64,000 nucleotides of DNA from contig NZ_CP075338.1 of NCBI RefSeq assembly GCF_023278365.1, forward strand, positions 682,001 to 746,000, read 5' to 3'. The notes under the pieces were generated by a model. The model did not search any database and was not told the DNA's origin. It saw only the letters and a program-made list of their open reading frames with translations. This document shows, piece after piece, positions 51,208-60,741 of this stretch (its first letter is position 1; each line of letters begins with the position of its first letter). The position numbers were made by a program, and so were the translations under genes. The stretch is from Epilithonimonas zeae (GTDB lineage Bacteria > Bacteroidota > Bacteroidia > Flavobacteriales > Weeksellaceae).

Positions 51208-53535
51208 ATGGATTATCTGAAAGGACTGAATGAGCCTCAGTTAGAAGCAGTTACCACCTTGCAAGGACCTCTGATGGTTTTGGCTGGTGCAGGTTCTGGC
51301 AAAACGCGTGTGCTCACGATGAGAATTGCGCATCTGATTACGAATGGAGTAGACCCTTTCAATATTTTGTCTTTGACTTTTACCAACAAAGCGGCGAAGG
51401 AAATGAAGGAACGTATTGCGAAACTCGTTGGAGACAGTAATGCACGCTCGCTTTGGATGGGAACTTTTCACTCGGTTTTTGCGAGAATTTTGAGAAGCGA
51501 AGGTCATCATCTCGGCTATCCTTCAAACTTTACGATTTATGATATGCAGGATGCTCTGAATGTGATGAAGAAAGTCATCAAGGATATGAACATCGATTCA
51601 GAAATCTATAAAGCCAAGAAAGTTTTATCAAGAATCTCTCAGTATAAAAACAATCTAATAACGGTCAATGCTTATTTCAACAATCCTGACCTGATGGAAG
51701 CTGATGAAAAAGCGAATATGAGATTGATGGGTGATATTTATCGTAAATACGTTGAAGCTTGTTTCAAAAACGGTGCAATGGATTTCGATGATTTATTATT
51801 AAAAACCAATGAATTACTAACTCGCTTCCCTGAAGTTTTAGCAAAATACCAAGACAGATTCAGATATATTTTGGTGGATGAGTATCAAGATACGAACCAT
51901 TCTCAGTATTTGATTGTGAAAGCTTTAGCATCTAAATTTGAAAATATTTGTGTGGTTGGAGATGATGCACAATCGATTTACTCTTTTCGTGGCGCAAATA
52001 TCCACAACATTCTGAATTTCAAAAAGGATTATCCAGATGCAGTGACGGTTTCTTTGGAACAAAATTACCGTTCAACTCAAAATATCGTGGATGCGGCGAA
52101 TGTTGTGATTTCGAAAAACTTACAGCAGTTCAAGAAAAATGTTTTCAGTGAGAATGAAATTGGAGACAAAATAAAAGTTTACCGAAGTCTTTCCGATGCG
52201 GACGAAGCGAATTTCGTTTCTGCCAACATCTTCGAATTACACAATACGCAACAGCGTCATTTCTCAGATTTTGCAATTCTTTACAGAACCAATTCGCAGA
52301 CTAGAGCATTTGAAGATGCATTACGAAAAAAGAATATTCCGTACAAAGTTTATGGCGGACTGTCTTTCTACCAAAGGAAAGAAGTGAAGGATTTGCTCGC
52401 TTATCTTAGGATTTTGGTTAATGAAAATGACTCCGAAGCGTTGTCAAGAATCATCAATTATCCGGCAAGAGGAATCGGCGAAACTACCCAAAATAAGCTA
52501 GTTGTTTTTGCAGATTCTCAGAATGTTCCTGTTGCTCAAGTTCTTGATAATCTCGGTTTTTATGCACCACAATTAGGATTAAATAATGGCGTTCTTACCA
52601 AGTTAGGTGATTTCTGGGCAATGATAAAAGCGTTCCAAGTGATGTTGAAAACAGAAAATGTTTATGATGTAGCGATGGAAGTAGCAAAGCGAAGCGGACT
52701 AATCAAATTTCTGAAAGAAGATGCAACACCGGAAGGTATTTCCCGAGTAGAGAATATTCAGGAATTGCTGAACTCAATGCAAGGTTTCATCGAGGAGCAA
52801 ATTCAGATTGAAGGTGGTGACCCAAGTTTGTCCAATTTTATGGAAAATATTGCGTTGTCTGCAGATACTCAAACTGATAAAGAAGATGACGGAGATAAAG
52901 TATCGTTGATGACCATCCACTTATCAAAAGGTTTGGAATTTCCTGTGGTTCACTTAGTTGGACTCGAGGAAAATCTTTTTCCAAGCTTTATGAGTTCATC
53001 AACAAGAGAAGAATTGGAGGAAGAAAGACGTCTGTTTTATGTAGCATTGACGAGAGCTGAAAAACAAGTATTTTTCACTTACGCCGTTTCCAGATTCCAA
53101 TGGGGGAAAATCACTGACGCTGAACCTTCAAGGTTTTTAAGCGAAATAGATGACAAATATGTAGAAATGATAAATCCTGTAACGGAATTGAAATTCATCA
53201 ACCGTTCGGGAATCAATTCTAATATCTTTGATGATACACCTTCAGAGCCTCGATTTTTCAAGAAAAAAGAAGAAAAGAAAACAATTGAACGGAATATAAA
53301 CACTCCAGTCCCTAAACAATTAAAACCAATTGCTACTGCAAGAATCATCAATCCAAGTGGTTCTTCTTCAGAAGATATTCAGGTAGGAGACAATGTGAGA
53401 CACGACCGTTTCGGGATTGGAAAAGTGGAATTTTTGGACGGAACAGACCCGCAAAATATCAAAGCAAAAGTTATTTTTGCCAACGAAGGTGAGAAAAATC
53501 TTATCCTGAAATTTGCTAAATTGACGAAGATTTAA
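51208..53535 (+). CDS. uvrD: UvrD/PcrA-type ATP-dependent DNA helicase
   Basis: 775 residues, full SF1A helicase. Motif I LAGAGSGKTRVL (~25-36), Ia LTFTNKAAKEMKERI, motif II LVDEYQDTNHSQY, III VVGDDAQSIYSFRGA, IV EQNYRSTQNIVDAA, V MTIHLSKGLEFPVV and VI VALTRAEKQVFF. The C-terminal end DNVRHDRFGIGKVEFLDG is the RNA-polymerase-binding Tudor-like tail of PcrA/UvrD. Unwinds 3'-5' in excision and mismatch repair and clears stalled polymerase. Monocistronic. Confidence 0.96.
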   Translation: MDYLKGLNEPQLEAVTTLQGPLMVLAGAGSGKTRVLTMRIAHLITNGVDPFNILSLTFTNKAAKEMKERIAKLVGDSNARSLWMGTFHSVFARILRSEGHHLGYPSNFTIYDMQDALNVMKKVIKDMNIDSEIYKAKKVLSRISQYKNNLITVNAYFNNPDLMEADEKANMRLMGDIYRKYVEACFKNGAMDFDDLLLKTNELLTRFPEVLAKYQDRFRYILVDEYQDTNHSQYLIVKALASKFENICVVGDDAQSIYSFRGANIHNILNFKKDYPDAVTVSLEQNYRSTQNIVDAANVVISKNLQQFKKNVFSENEIGDKIKVYRSLSDADEANFVSANIFELHNTQQRHFSDFAILYRTNSQTRAFEDALRKKNIPYKVYGGLSFYQRKEVKDLLAYLRILVNENDSEALSRIINYPARGIGETTQNKLVVFADSQNVPVAQVLDNLGFYAPQLGLNNGVLTKLGDFWAMIKAFQVMLKTENVYDVAMEVAKRSGLIKFLKEDATPEGISRVENIQELLNSMQGFIEEQIQIEGGDPSLSNFMENIALSADTQTDKEDDGDKVSLMTIHLSKGLEFPVVHLVGLEENLFPSFMSSSTREELEEERRLFYVALTRAEKQVFFTYAVSRFQWGKITDAEPSRFLSEIDDKYVEMINPVTELKFINRSGINSNIFDDTPSEPRFFKKKEEKKTIERNINTPVPKQLKPIATARIINPSGSSSEDIQVGDNVRHDRFGIGKVEFLDGTDPQNIKAKVIFANEGEKNLILKFAKLTKI

Positions 53536-53581
53536 TAATAAACAAGAATCAAGCAAAAGATTCAAAATGATGAGTTTTTAA

Positions 53582-53649
53582 TCTCGCAGATTTAGCAGAT
53601 CAGGCAAATTTTAGTAAAATAATCTGCAAAATCTTTTTAATCAGCGAGA
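53582..53649. repeat. Imperfect inverted repeat TCTCGCAGATT ... AATCAGCGAGA
   Basis: Outer arms TCTCGC (53582-53587) and GCGAGA (53644-53649), inner arms GCAGAT / ATCTGC. Shares words with the repeats at 43944 and 46031. Located after uvrD and may act as a weak hairpin at the 3' end of its transcript. Confidence 0.55.
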
Positions 53650-53715
53650 GAAATTTACTAAAAATGTTTAAAATAAAAAGCTGAAAGCAAATTGCCAGAA
53701 GCCAAAAGCCAAACT

Positions 53716-54384
53716 ATGATTCGAGCAAAAAACATACACAAATCTTATGGAACTTTAGAAGTTCTAAAAGGTGTTGATATTCATATAAAACCAAGTGAAG
53801 TAATTTCTATTGTTGGAGAATCCGGAGCCGGAAAATCAACTTTGCTTCAAATTTTGGGAACATTAGACCATCCTTCTAATATTGATAAATATGGAACAGA
53901 AATCAGTCTGGATGGTAATTCTTTCTTGAAAATGAAAGATAAAGAATTGTCGAAATTCCGTAATAAAAATATCGGTTTTGTATTTCAGAATCATCAATTG
54001 TTACCAGAATTCACGGCTTTAGAAAATGTTTTGTTGCCTACAAAAATTGGTGGAATTGCTGAAAAAGAAGTTATTGAAAAAGCGTATTCTCTTTTCGAAG
54101 ATTTGAATATCGCTAGCCGATTGCATCACAAACCATCAGAACTATCCGGTGGAGAAGCACAAAGAGTTGCTGTTGCAAGAGCCTTGATCAATTCTCCAAA
54201 AATTATTTTTGCAGATGAGCCAACAGGAAACCTCGATTCCAAAAATGCGGACGCACTTCATCAGTTATTTTTTGACTTGAGGGACAAATACCAACAGACC
54301 TTTGTAATTGTCACGCACAATTCTGTTTTGGCGGAAAGTACTGATAGAAAGCTGGTTATGAAAGATGGGCAGATTGTTTTGTGA
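53716..54384 (+). CDS. ABC transporter ATPase of the LolD/MacB type
   Basis: 222 residues from the ATG at 53716 (an upstream TTG at 53692 is in frame). Walker [10 protein letters not shown] (~35-43), Q-loop [11 protein letters not shown], signature [15 protein letters not shown], Walker [17 protein letters not shown]-loop IVTHNSVLA. LolD-like ATPase that powers lipoprotein release or a MacB-type export; no permease gene is adjacent, so the partner is encoded elsewhere. Confidence 0.92.
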   Translation: MIRAKNIHKSYGTLEVLKGVDIHIKPSEVISIVGESGAGKSTLLQILGTLDHPSNIDKYGTEISLDGNSFLKMKDKELSKFRNKNIGFVFQNHQLLPEFTALENVLLPTKIGGIAEKEVIEKAYSLFEDLNIASRLHHKPSELSGGEAQRVAVARALINSPKIIFADEPTGNLDSKNADALHQLFFDLRDKYQQTFVIVTHNSVLAESTDRKLVMKDGQIVL

Positions 54385-54448
54385 TTTATAAATTAAGAAA
54401 TATTATTTTCCTTAATTTATACGTTTAGATTGGTAAGACACATTTTCC

Positions 54449-55048
54449 TTGAAAACATTTCTATTATTAATTTTATCTTTTTTTCTTATTTCCTGCGAAG
54501 TAAAATCTCAGGAAAGTCAATCTGTTCATTTTACTAATTCACAAGATAAATTAGCTAATAAAATATATGAAATAAAGGATTTTATAAAAGATTCAGATTA
54601 CAATTCGGATAAAGCTTTTCTAATTGATTTTTCAATTGCATCTTCCAAGTTTCGATTTTTTGTCATTGATGTTAAGACTGGAAAAGTTCTGCAAAAAGCT
54701 TTGGTGGCACACGGAGATGGCTCAGAAAATGGAAAAACAAAGAATGGTTTGAAATTCAGTAATCTTGATGGTTCGCATTGTTCGTCATTAGGAAAATATG
54801 TAGTTTCGGAGAAGTATAAAGGAAAATTTGGTTTATCTTACAGATTGGATGGACTCGATGAAACCAATAGCAATGCTAGAAATAGAGCTATTGTTCTTCA
54901 CAGATTGAGTTGCGTTCCAGATATCGAGCAAAAAGATGATATTTGTTTAAGTTTTGGCTGTCCAATGGTTTCTGATGATTTTTTTAAAATTTTGGAGCAG
55001 CATATTGATAAATCGAATAAAAAAATAATACTTTACGCTTATCATTAA
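54449..55048 (+). CDS. Murein L,D-transpeptidase catalytic-domain lipoprotein
   Basis: 199 residues from a TTG at 54449; the lipoprotein signal MKTFLLLILSFFLISC (Cys 16) requires this start. Domain of the L,D-transpeptidase-like 2 type: LIDFSIASSKFRFFVIDVKT, then LVAHGDGSENGKT, LDGSHCSSLGKYVVSEKYKG and IVLHRLSC; catalytic Cys in FGCPMVSDDFF. Acts in the periplasm on peptidoglycan or a related polymer. Followed 12 bp later by a hypothetical gene. Confidence 0.85.
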   Translation: MKTFLLLILSFFLISCEVKSQESQSVHFTNSQDKLANKIYEIKDFIKDSDYNSDKAFLIDFSIASSKFRFFVIDVKTGKVLQKALVAHGDGSENGKTKNGLKFSNLDGSHCSSLGKYVVSEKYKGKFGLSYRLDGLDETNSNARNRAIVLHRLSCVPDIEQKDDICLSFGCPMVSDDFFKILEQHIDKSNKKIILYAYH

Positions 55049-55060
55049 TCTTGACAAAGT

Positions 55061-55702
55061 ATGAAAATATTTCTTCAAATCTTAAAATGGATTTCGATTT
55101 CAATTCTTGGGATATTTGTTATTCTTGTAATTACATTTTTTGTGTATGAAGGATTTTTCTATAAGAGAGAAATGAATCAAATAAAAAAAGATTTAAATAA
55201 AATTGAAAATGTAGAAGTTTTAGAAATTTGGGGACACGAAGATATAACTTTGGAAGAAATTTCTACACGTCTAAGAATTAAAGATAAAGGAGAAATTGTT
55301 TTATACGGCTTAAGTAAAGATGCTTTTAATTATCCTAAAAATATACAAATAACTGAAATTGGAGGTTACTCATTTACAACATTTTCTTGCAATGGTGAAA
55401 TAGGCTCAAATATAAATATTGGAAATGAGAGTGAATTATTTCTATTAATTAATAAAGAATTTAAAACTGTGAAAGATGTAGTTGAGAATTATGATCTTAT
55501 TTTAGAAAAAATCAAAAATTTAAAAAAGTCTCCAGAAATAAACTATTTTGAATCACAAAATTCCGAAAATTACATTTTGGTACATAACAAAAAGTCAGTT
55601 GATCAAGATCCAATTTTTAATTTAGTTGGTATTGAAAGCTTGTTTGATTATGCAAAGACATTGACATGGAATAATCCTAATTGTTATTATAATAAAAATT
55701 AA
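55061..55702 (+). CDS. Hypothetical protein with N-terminal membrane anchor
   Basis: 213 residues. One helix near the N-terminus (ISILGIFVILVITFFVY), rest probably outside the membrane. Very AT-rich, Asn/Ile/Lys-rich. No motif recognised. Sits between the L,D-transpeptidase and radC genes on the same strand. Confidence 0.6.
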   Translation: MKIFLQILKWISISILGIFVILVITFFVYEGFFYKREMNQIKKDLNKIENVEVLEIWGHEDITLEEISTRLRIKDKGEIVLYGLSKDAFNYPKNIQITEIGGYSFTTFSCNGEIGSNINIGNESELFLLINKEFKTVKDVVENYDLILEKIKNLKKSPEINYFESQNSENYILVHNKKSVDQDPIFNLVGIESLFDYAKTLTWNNPNCYYNKN

Positions 55703-55717
55703 TAAAAACTTTAAACT

Positions 55718-56395
55718 TTGAGTATCAAATCCCTTGCGGAAGACGACCGCCCAAGAGAAAAATTCCTGTTGAAAGGAAAAGCCTCGGTTTCGGATTCGGA
55801 ACTGCTGGCCATTATTATGGGAAGCGGAAATCGTGAGGAATCTGCTGTAGAATTGGCAAGAAGAATTTTGAATTCGGTTGAAAACAATTGGCACAGGTTA
55901 AGTCAATTATCAATAAAAGATTTGATGAAATTCAAAGGTGTAGGCGAAGCAAAAGCCATTTCCATCGCAACAGCTTTGGAAATCGGTAATAGAAAATCGC
56001 AGCAGGAAGTTTTGGAAAGACAACAAATCAGCAGTAGCAAAGATATTTTTGAAGTTTTACAACCACATCTTTCAGATTTGTCAACAGAGGAATTTTGGGC
56101 GATTTTCCTGAATCACCAAAACAAGATTTTATATAAAACCTGCCTTTTCAGAGGTGGAATTGCAAATTCTGTAGCGGATGTAAGAGTGATTTTCAAAACA
56201 GCTTTGGAACATTTTTCTACTAGAATCATTGTTGCGCACAATCATCCTGCAGGAAGTCTAAAGCCAAGTCAGGAAGATATTAGTATTACAAATAGGATTA
56301 ATGAAGCCGGAAATTTGTTGGACATAGAATTACTAGACCACATTATTATTGCTCAAAATAAATTTTATAGTTTCAAAGAAGAAGGGATTTTATGA
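55718..56395 (+). CDS. radC: RadC-family JAB-domain protein
   Basis: 225 residues from a TTG at 55718, preceded by the family start SIKSLAEDDRPREKFLLKG. Helical N-terminal part with LMKFKGVGEAKAISIATALE (helix-hairpin-helix), then an MPN/JAMM domain with the complete metal motif HNHPAGSLKPSQED (HxH, Ser, Asp). Despite the name, a role in DNA repair is not established. Overlaps the next gene by 4 bp. Confidence 0.92.
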   Translation: MSIKSLAEDDRPREKFLLKGKASVSDSELLAIIMGSGNREESAVELARRILNSVENNWHRLSQLSIKDLMKFKGVGEAKAISIATALEIGNRKSQQEVLERQQISSSKDIFEVLQPHLSDLSTEEFWAIFLNHQNKILYKTCLFRGGIANSVADVRVIFKTALEHFSTRIIVAHNHPAGSLKPSQEDISITNRINEAGNLLDIELLDHIIIAQNKFYSFKEEGIL

Positions 56396-57297
56396 TTAAA
56401 CGACTGAAATATCAAGAAATTGATTTTGAAAAATACAACAGATGTATTGAAAATTCTGTTCAGAAAAAATTTTACGCTGAACGTATTTTCTTAGACATTA
56501 GCACAGATAAAAATTGGGAATTATTGGTTTATAAAGATTATGAAGCGGTGATGCCTGTGCCTTTAATAAAAAAGTATGGTTCTCAAATTGTGCACAACCC
56601 GAAACTTTGTCAACAATTAGGTGTTTTTTCTAAAATTGATTCATTACAAATCAATGATTTATTTTATCATTTTCTTACAAAAAATTATGCTATTAGATAT
56701 TACACCTTTAATGATATTAACGCTCTGTCAGAATCATTAATAACGAGAAAAAATTTTTTAATTTTTCCGGATAAATATGAAACTGTAAGACAAAAATATT
56801 CACCAAAAAGAAAAAGAAAACTTAGATTGGATCAAGAGGTTTTGGATAATTCTGAAATTGTTAAAAATTTTGATTTAGAAACTGTTAAAAATTTTATCCG
56901 AAGTACAGGTTTAGGTGCAGATGCTAAAGATTTGGAAGAGTTTATTAATCTTTTATCAAAATTTTACCTCAATGATAAGCTAGATTTCTACGGTTTTTTC
57001 TATCATCAAAAGCTAATCAATATGATTGCTGTTTATCGTGAAAAGTATTCTTTAGCTCTTTTAGGAACTTTTAATGACAGAAACTATGTAAAATTGAGCG
57101 GATCGTCTTATTTAATTGATAAAGTAATTTCTGAAAATATAGAGACTAAAATTTTTGATTTTGAAGGAAGTGAAGTACCTGCTGTAGAAGAATTTTTCAG
57201 AGGATTTCGTCCTGAGTTGAGACCTTACTCATGTATTCAGGTTAGCAAAAAGGACCTAATCTTGAAGATTACTAAGAAATTATTCTTTCTAAATTAA
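56392..57297 (+). CDS. FemAB/GNAT-like acyltransferase-fold protein
   Basis: 301 residues. Weak overall pattern of the GNAT-like FemAB fold: WELLVYKDYEAVMPVPLIKK at the start, SPKRKRKLRLDQEVL in the middle and FDFEGSEVPAVEEFFRGFRP near the C-terminus, which is typical of this Bacteroidetes group. Might attach amino acids to cell-wall or lipid precursors; substrate unknown. Coupled with radC by a 4-bp overlap. Confidence 0.62.
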   Translation: MIKRLKYQEIDFEKYNRCIENSVQKKFYAERIFLDISTDKNWELLVYKDYEAVMPVPLIKKYGSQIVHNPKLCQQLGVFSKIDSLQINDLFYHFLTKNYAIRYYTFNDINALSESLITRKNFLIFPDKYETVRQKYSPKRKRKLRLDQEVLDNSEIVKNFDLETVKNFIRSTGLGADAKDLEEFINLLSKFYLNDKLDFYGFFYHQKLINMIAVYREKYSLALLGTFNDRNYVKLSGSSYLIDKVISENIETKIFDFEGSEVPAVEEFFRGFRPELRPYSCIQVSKKDLILKITKKLFFLN

Positions 57298-57322
57298 AGT
57301 TCTATATTAAGTCAAAAAGTAT

Positions 57323-57330
57323 TAATTTTG
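57323..57330 (+). promoter_or_regulatory. -7 element TAATTTTG before the gene at 57347
   Basis: TAATTTTG, 16 bp before the ATG at 57347; fits the TAnnTTTG rule and suggests a separate promoter for the two-gene unit with ppa. Confidence 0.5.
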
Positions 57331-57346
57331 CAATCCGATTTCAGAT

Positions 57347-57856
57347 ATGTTTGATTCAGATTATTTCCCTTACGCTGTTGCAGTTATCATCTCATTGCCA
57401 TTCTTGGTTTTTGCGAAACAATTCGTGAACAGTTTTGTCAGACTCAAAAAACAGGAAATTAATTTTCTGGCAACCAAGTCCAATAGCGAAATCAAACTTC
57501 AGGCATTGGAAAGAATGACTTTGTTTTTGGAAAGATTGAAACCATCCAATCTTGTAATGAAATTTGATAAAGGCCTTCAACCTCATGAATTCGTTTTTCT
57601 TACTGAAAAAAATATCACAGAAGAGTTTGAATACAATGCATCTCAACAACTTTACATTTCGAAATCTTCTTGGCAAGATATCTTGACAAGTAAAAATAAT
57701 GTTATTCAAGCACTTCATAAGACGTATGAAGAATTGAATGAAAACTCAAAATTAGAAGACTTTAAAACTGTTTTCCTGATGAGTTATCTTAACTCCGAAG
57801 ATTATATTTCGGACACGATTGAGAATCTTAGAAAAGAACTTAACAAAATAATATAA
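57347..57856 (+). CDS. Bacteroidetes hypothetical protein upstream of ppa
   Basis: 169 residues, one N-terminal membrane helix (YAVAVIISLPFLVFAKQFVN), then a cytoplasmic helical domain with ALERMTLFLERLKPSNLVMK and LQPHEFVFLTEKNITEEFEY. Seven bases before ppa. I recognise the gene type from flavobacterial genomes but no function is known. Confidence 0.7.
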   Translation: MFDSDYFPYAVAVIISLPFLVFAKQFVNSFVRLKKQEINFLATKSNSEIKLQALERMTLFLERLKPSNLVMKFDKGLQPHEFVFLTEKNITEEFEYNASQQLYISKSSWQDILTSKNNVIQALHKTYEELNENSKLEDFKTVFLMSYLNSEDYISDTIENLRKELNKII

Positions 57857-57863
57857 AATAAAC

Positions 57864-58484
57864 ATGATTCCTAGTTTTAAAGCACATCCTTGGCACGGGA
57901 TTTCTGCTGGAGAAAATTCTCCGGAAGTGGTCAACGTTTTTGTAGAAATCGTTCCAACGGACACTATAAAATATGAAGTAGATAAAGAAAGTGGTTATCT
58001 GAAAGTGGATCGTCCACAGAAATTCTCCAACATTATTCCTGCGATGTACGGTTTCGTTCCAAGAACTTATTGTGAGGATGAAGTTAAGAATCTAGCGGTT
58101 TCAACTGGCGCAACAGACGTTACAGAAGGCGATCACGACCCTTTGGACATCTGCGTTCTTAGCTCGCACAACTTCACTTCTGGTAACATTCTTTTGCAGG
58201 CTATTCCAATTGGTGGTTTCCAAATGATTGACAAAGGAGAGGCTGACGACAAAATTATCGCAGTTTTGGTAGAAGATCAGGTTTATGGTCACATCAGAGA
58301 TATTTCTGAGTTGCCAAAAGCAGAAGTTAACCGTTTGTTGCACTATTTCTTGAGTTACAAAAACTTGCCAACAGAACCTGCAAAAGTTAAAATCGATTTG
58401 GTTTACGGCGCAGATCAGGCAAAACAAGTCATTGTTGCTTCACAAAAAGACTATACAGATAATTTCGTTGAAAAATTGAAATAA
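57864..58484 (+). CDS. ppa: Inorganic pyrophosphatase, family I
   Basis: 206 residues, slightly longer than the E. coli enzyme. Metal-binding core EGDHDPLDICVLS (DxDPxD), VPRTYCEDE, GGFQMIDKGEADDKIIAV with the active-site D-x-x-D-x-K region. Hydrolyses pyrophosphate to phosphate in the cytoplasm. Terminator hairpin follows at 58496. Confidence 0.95.
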   Translation: MIPSFKAHPWHGISAGENSPEVVNVFVEIVPTDTIKYEVDKESGYLKVDRPQKFSNIIPAMYGFVPRTYCEDEVKNLAVSTGATDVTEGDHDPLDICVLSSHNFTSGNILLQAIPIGGFQMIDKGEADDKIIAVLVEDQVYGHIRDISELPKAEVNRLLHYFLSYKNLPTEPAKVKIDLVYGADQAKQVIVASQKDYTDNFVEKLK

Positions 58485-58495
58485 TCAAAAATACC

Positions 58496-58530
58496 AAATG
58501 CCATCTTTTATAAGGTGGCATTTTATTTAA
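58496..58530 (+). terminator. Terminator after ppa
   Basis: Stem AAATGCCA / TGGCATTT, loop of 12 bases (extended pairing C-G next to it), followed by TTATTT. Confidence 0.75.
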
Positions 58531-58540
58531 TATTAATTTG

Positions 58541-58625
58541 GGCGCCTTTATCCGTCCTCCGTTCCCGCTTTTTTCTTTCCAAGAAAAAGAGCTCCACTCA
58601 GGCCGGGGCGCGCTTCGCCAACGTC
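58541..58625. repeat. GC-rich dispersed repeat related to that at 44029
   Basis: Contains GGCGCCTTTATCCG, GTTCCCGCTTTTTTCTTTCC and a hairpin CTTTTTTCTT ... AAGAAAAAG, then GCCGGGGCGCGCTTCGCC. GC content is far above the neighbourhood. Lies between convergent ppa and mgtE. Confidence 0.5.
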
Positions 58626-58658
58626 GAAGATTTCCCTACAATTAGAAATTTAAACAAA

Positions 58659-59921
58659 TTATAGAAGTTTCCCCGTAAGGAACAATCCTGCAACAGAGAA
58701 ATAGATAATCAATCCTGTAACATCCACAAGTGTTGCGACAAAAGGAGCAGAAGAAGTCGCTGGATCAAGTTTTAATTTTTTAAGAACAAAAGGAACCATA
58801 GATCCGGAAATTGTTCCCCAAAGAACAATCAACATCAAGGAAACGCCGATGCTTAATCCAACAAAAGTCCAATGTTCTCCATAATTAAATAATCCGACTT
58901 GTTGCCAAAAAGCAATTCTCATAAATCCTATAATTCCAAGAATACTTCCCAAGAAAATCCCTGTGAAGATTTCTTTTTTCATTACATACCACCAATCCTT
59001 CAGTCCAATTTCTTGAAGAGCCATTGCACGGATAATCAAAGTTGCAGCTTGCGAACCCGTATTTCCTCCACTCGAAATAATTAATGGAACAAACAAAGCC
59101 AAAACAACAGCTTTCTGAATTTCATCTTCAAAATGTCCCATCGCAGAAGCGGTCAACATCTCGGAAAAGAAAAGCACAACTAGCCAAAATCCTCTTTTCT
59201 TTACCATTTCGAAAACCGAAGTTTGAGTATAAGGAAGGTCCAATGCATCCAAACCTCCAAATTTTTGGATATCCTCTGTATTTTGAGATTCAATTTGATC
59301 CAAGATATCATCAATGGTTACAATTCCCACCAAAACTCCATTTTCTGTAATAATTGGCAATGCACTTCTATCATATTTCTCAAAATATGGAACCGCATTT
59401 TCTTTGGAAGTTGTTGTCTTAATCGCAACAAAATGATCGTCACAAAGCTCAGAAATCAATTGCTCTTCATCAGCCAATAGGAGAGAGCCAATTGTAATAT
59501 CATCTATCAAACGATTTCTTTCATCAACAACATAGAGGAAATTGAGCGTTTCAACTTTCTTACCCACTTTTTTTATTTGCTGAAAACATCTTTTAACGGT
59601 CCATTCTTTTCGGATCTGAACATAATAAGGCGTCATCAAACGTGCGATTGAATCCGCTTCATAACCTAAAAGTTTTAAGGCAACTCTGCGTTCTTGCGGA
59701 TTAAGAAGATTGATAGAATATTTGATTAGTTCATCCGGAAAATCCTCAAAAAGTTGAGTTCTGTCGTCAGGCGACATTTCGTTCAGGATGTCAGAAACCT
59801 CGTGACTTGCAATACTTCTGATAGTATCTTCTTGAAAATCAGGATCAAGATGCGAGAAAACTTCTGCCTTCTCAGATCTTTGCAATTTCAAAAACTGCAA
59901 AATACGTTCTTCCGCTGGCAA
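58659..59921 (-). CDS. mgtE: Magnesium transporter MgtE
   Basis: 420 residues counted from the TTG at 59921 ([17 protein letters not shown]). Order: N domain, two CBS domains ([40 protein letters not shown]), then five membrane helices with [20 protein letters not shown] (the SGGN ion gate) and [15 protein letters not shown]. Cytoplasmic Mg2+ sensing and Mg2+ uptake. The frame is open upstream with family-like residues ([17 protein letters not shown]), but contains no in-frame ATG/GTG/TTG; an ATG at 59995 would be in frame only if the A6 run at 59986-59991 had seven bases. The annotated start is therefore only the minimum. Confidence 0.9.
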   Translation of the reverse strand: MPAEERILQFLKLQRSEKAEVFSHLDPDFQEDTIRSIASHEVSDILNEMSPDDRTQLFEDFPDELIKYSINLLNPQERRVALKLLGYEADSIARLMTPYYVQIRKEWTVKRCFQQIKKVGKKVETLNFLYVVDERNRLIDDITIGSLLLADEEQLISELCDDHFVAIKTTTSKENAVPYFEKYDRSALPIITENGVLVGIVTIDDILDQIESQNTEDIQKFGGLDALDLPYTQTSVFEMVKKRGFWLVVLFFSEMLTASAMGHFEDEIQKAVVLALFVPLIISSGGNTGSQAATLIIRAMALQEIGLKDWWYVMKKEIFTGIFLGSILGIIGFMRIAFWQQVGLFNYGEHWTFVGLSIGVSLMLIVLWGTISGSMVPFVLKKLKLDPATSSAPFVATLVDVTGLIIYFSVAGLFLTGKLL

Positions 59922-59997
59922 TTTGCTCAGGGATTCGGCAATATCCGCAGGATTTAATATGATTTCTTGATTCTCGATATTTAACTTTTTTGCATTG

Positions 59998-60005
59998 CAA
60001 AAGTA
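59998..60005 (-). promoter_or_regulatory. -7 element TACTTTTG of mgtE
   Basis: Reverse-strand TACTTTTG immediately before the ATG at 59995; consistent with a near-leaderless transcript. Confidence 0.5.
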
Positions 60006-60044
60006 TTAAAATCTTAAGAAAAAAAGTATTAAGATTACGTAAAA

Positions 60045-60620
60045 TTAAGATGCTTTTCTTAGGATTACTTGTCGGTTTCTCAGTTCTTTTTCCATTTTTC
60101 GGATGGCTCCTTTTGTACCGATTATTACAGAGTTTTCTGCACTTCCCAACAATCTGGCATTTCCTTTATAAGTATCGTAGGAAGTTTCCATCACAAAATC
60201 ACCATTAGCATCATAAAGCTTCAAACTTACAACCACTTGATTAGAAAACACATACTTTCCAAAGCCAACTTTGAAATATTTTACTTTTGGTATAACGGCC
60301 ACATCTGCATTATTGTTTTTACAGATTTCTTTTACTGTTTTAGAATCAACTTCGTCAAAAGGAATAGAAGTGTTTACTTGTAGATATTTTACATTTCCTA
60401 TAGCTTTCATCTTGTCAGAAGTTGCATTATAGAAAGCAGAAAATGTAGGATCTTTAATCTCAGTAATATCAGGAAACACCTCTGGTTCAAAGTAAAGAAC
60501 AGTTTTTATAGCATTGATTTTTGCATCTTTATTAAAATAAAGAAGACTATCCCCATAACTGGCACAGGAAACAAAAAAACAAAGGATAAAAACAGAATAA
60601 AAAGAGTAGTTTTTCTTCAT
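60045..60620 (-). CDS. Lipoprotein of unknown function (CsgG/GNA1162-like pattern)
   Basis: 191 residues from the ATG at 60620 (the frame runs 8 codons further upstream). Signal MKKNYSFYSVFILCFFVSC, lipobox FVSC (Cys 19). The mature part has EICKNNNADVAVIPKVKYFK and VVVSLKLYDANGDFVMETSY, a pattern seen in outer-membrane lipoproteins of the CsgG/GNA1162 sort. Function not known. Divergent from polA. Confidence 0.68.
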   Translation of the reverse strand: MKKNYSFYSVFILCFFVSCASYGDSLLYFNKDAKINAIKTVLYFEPEVFPDITEIKDPTFSAFYNATSDKMKAIGNVKYLQVNTSIPFDEVDSKTVKEICKNNNADVAVIPKVKYFKVGFGKYVFSNQVVVSLKLYDANGDFVMETSYDTYKGNARLLGSAENSVIIGTKGAIRKMEKELRNRQVILRKAS

Positions 60621-60633
60621 CGTATTGATGTTG

Positions 60634-60641
60634 CAAAAATA
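60634..60641 (-). promoter_or_regulatory. -7 element TATTTTTG of the lipoprotein gene
   Basis: Reverse-strand TATTTTTG, 13 bp before the ATG at 60620. Confidence 0.5.
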
Positions 60642-60741
60642 CAACCAAATTTCCTTATTCGTAATAAAAATTTAAGATTTTTTAACAGACACATTTTTTA
60701 TTTTTTCGATGTAACCATTCACAAAATCGATAACAATTGAT

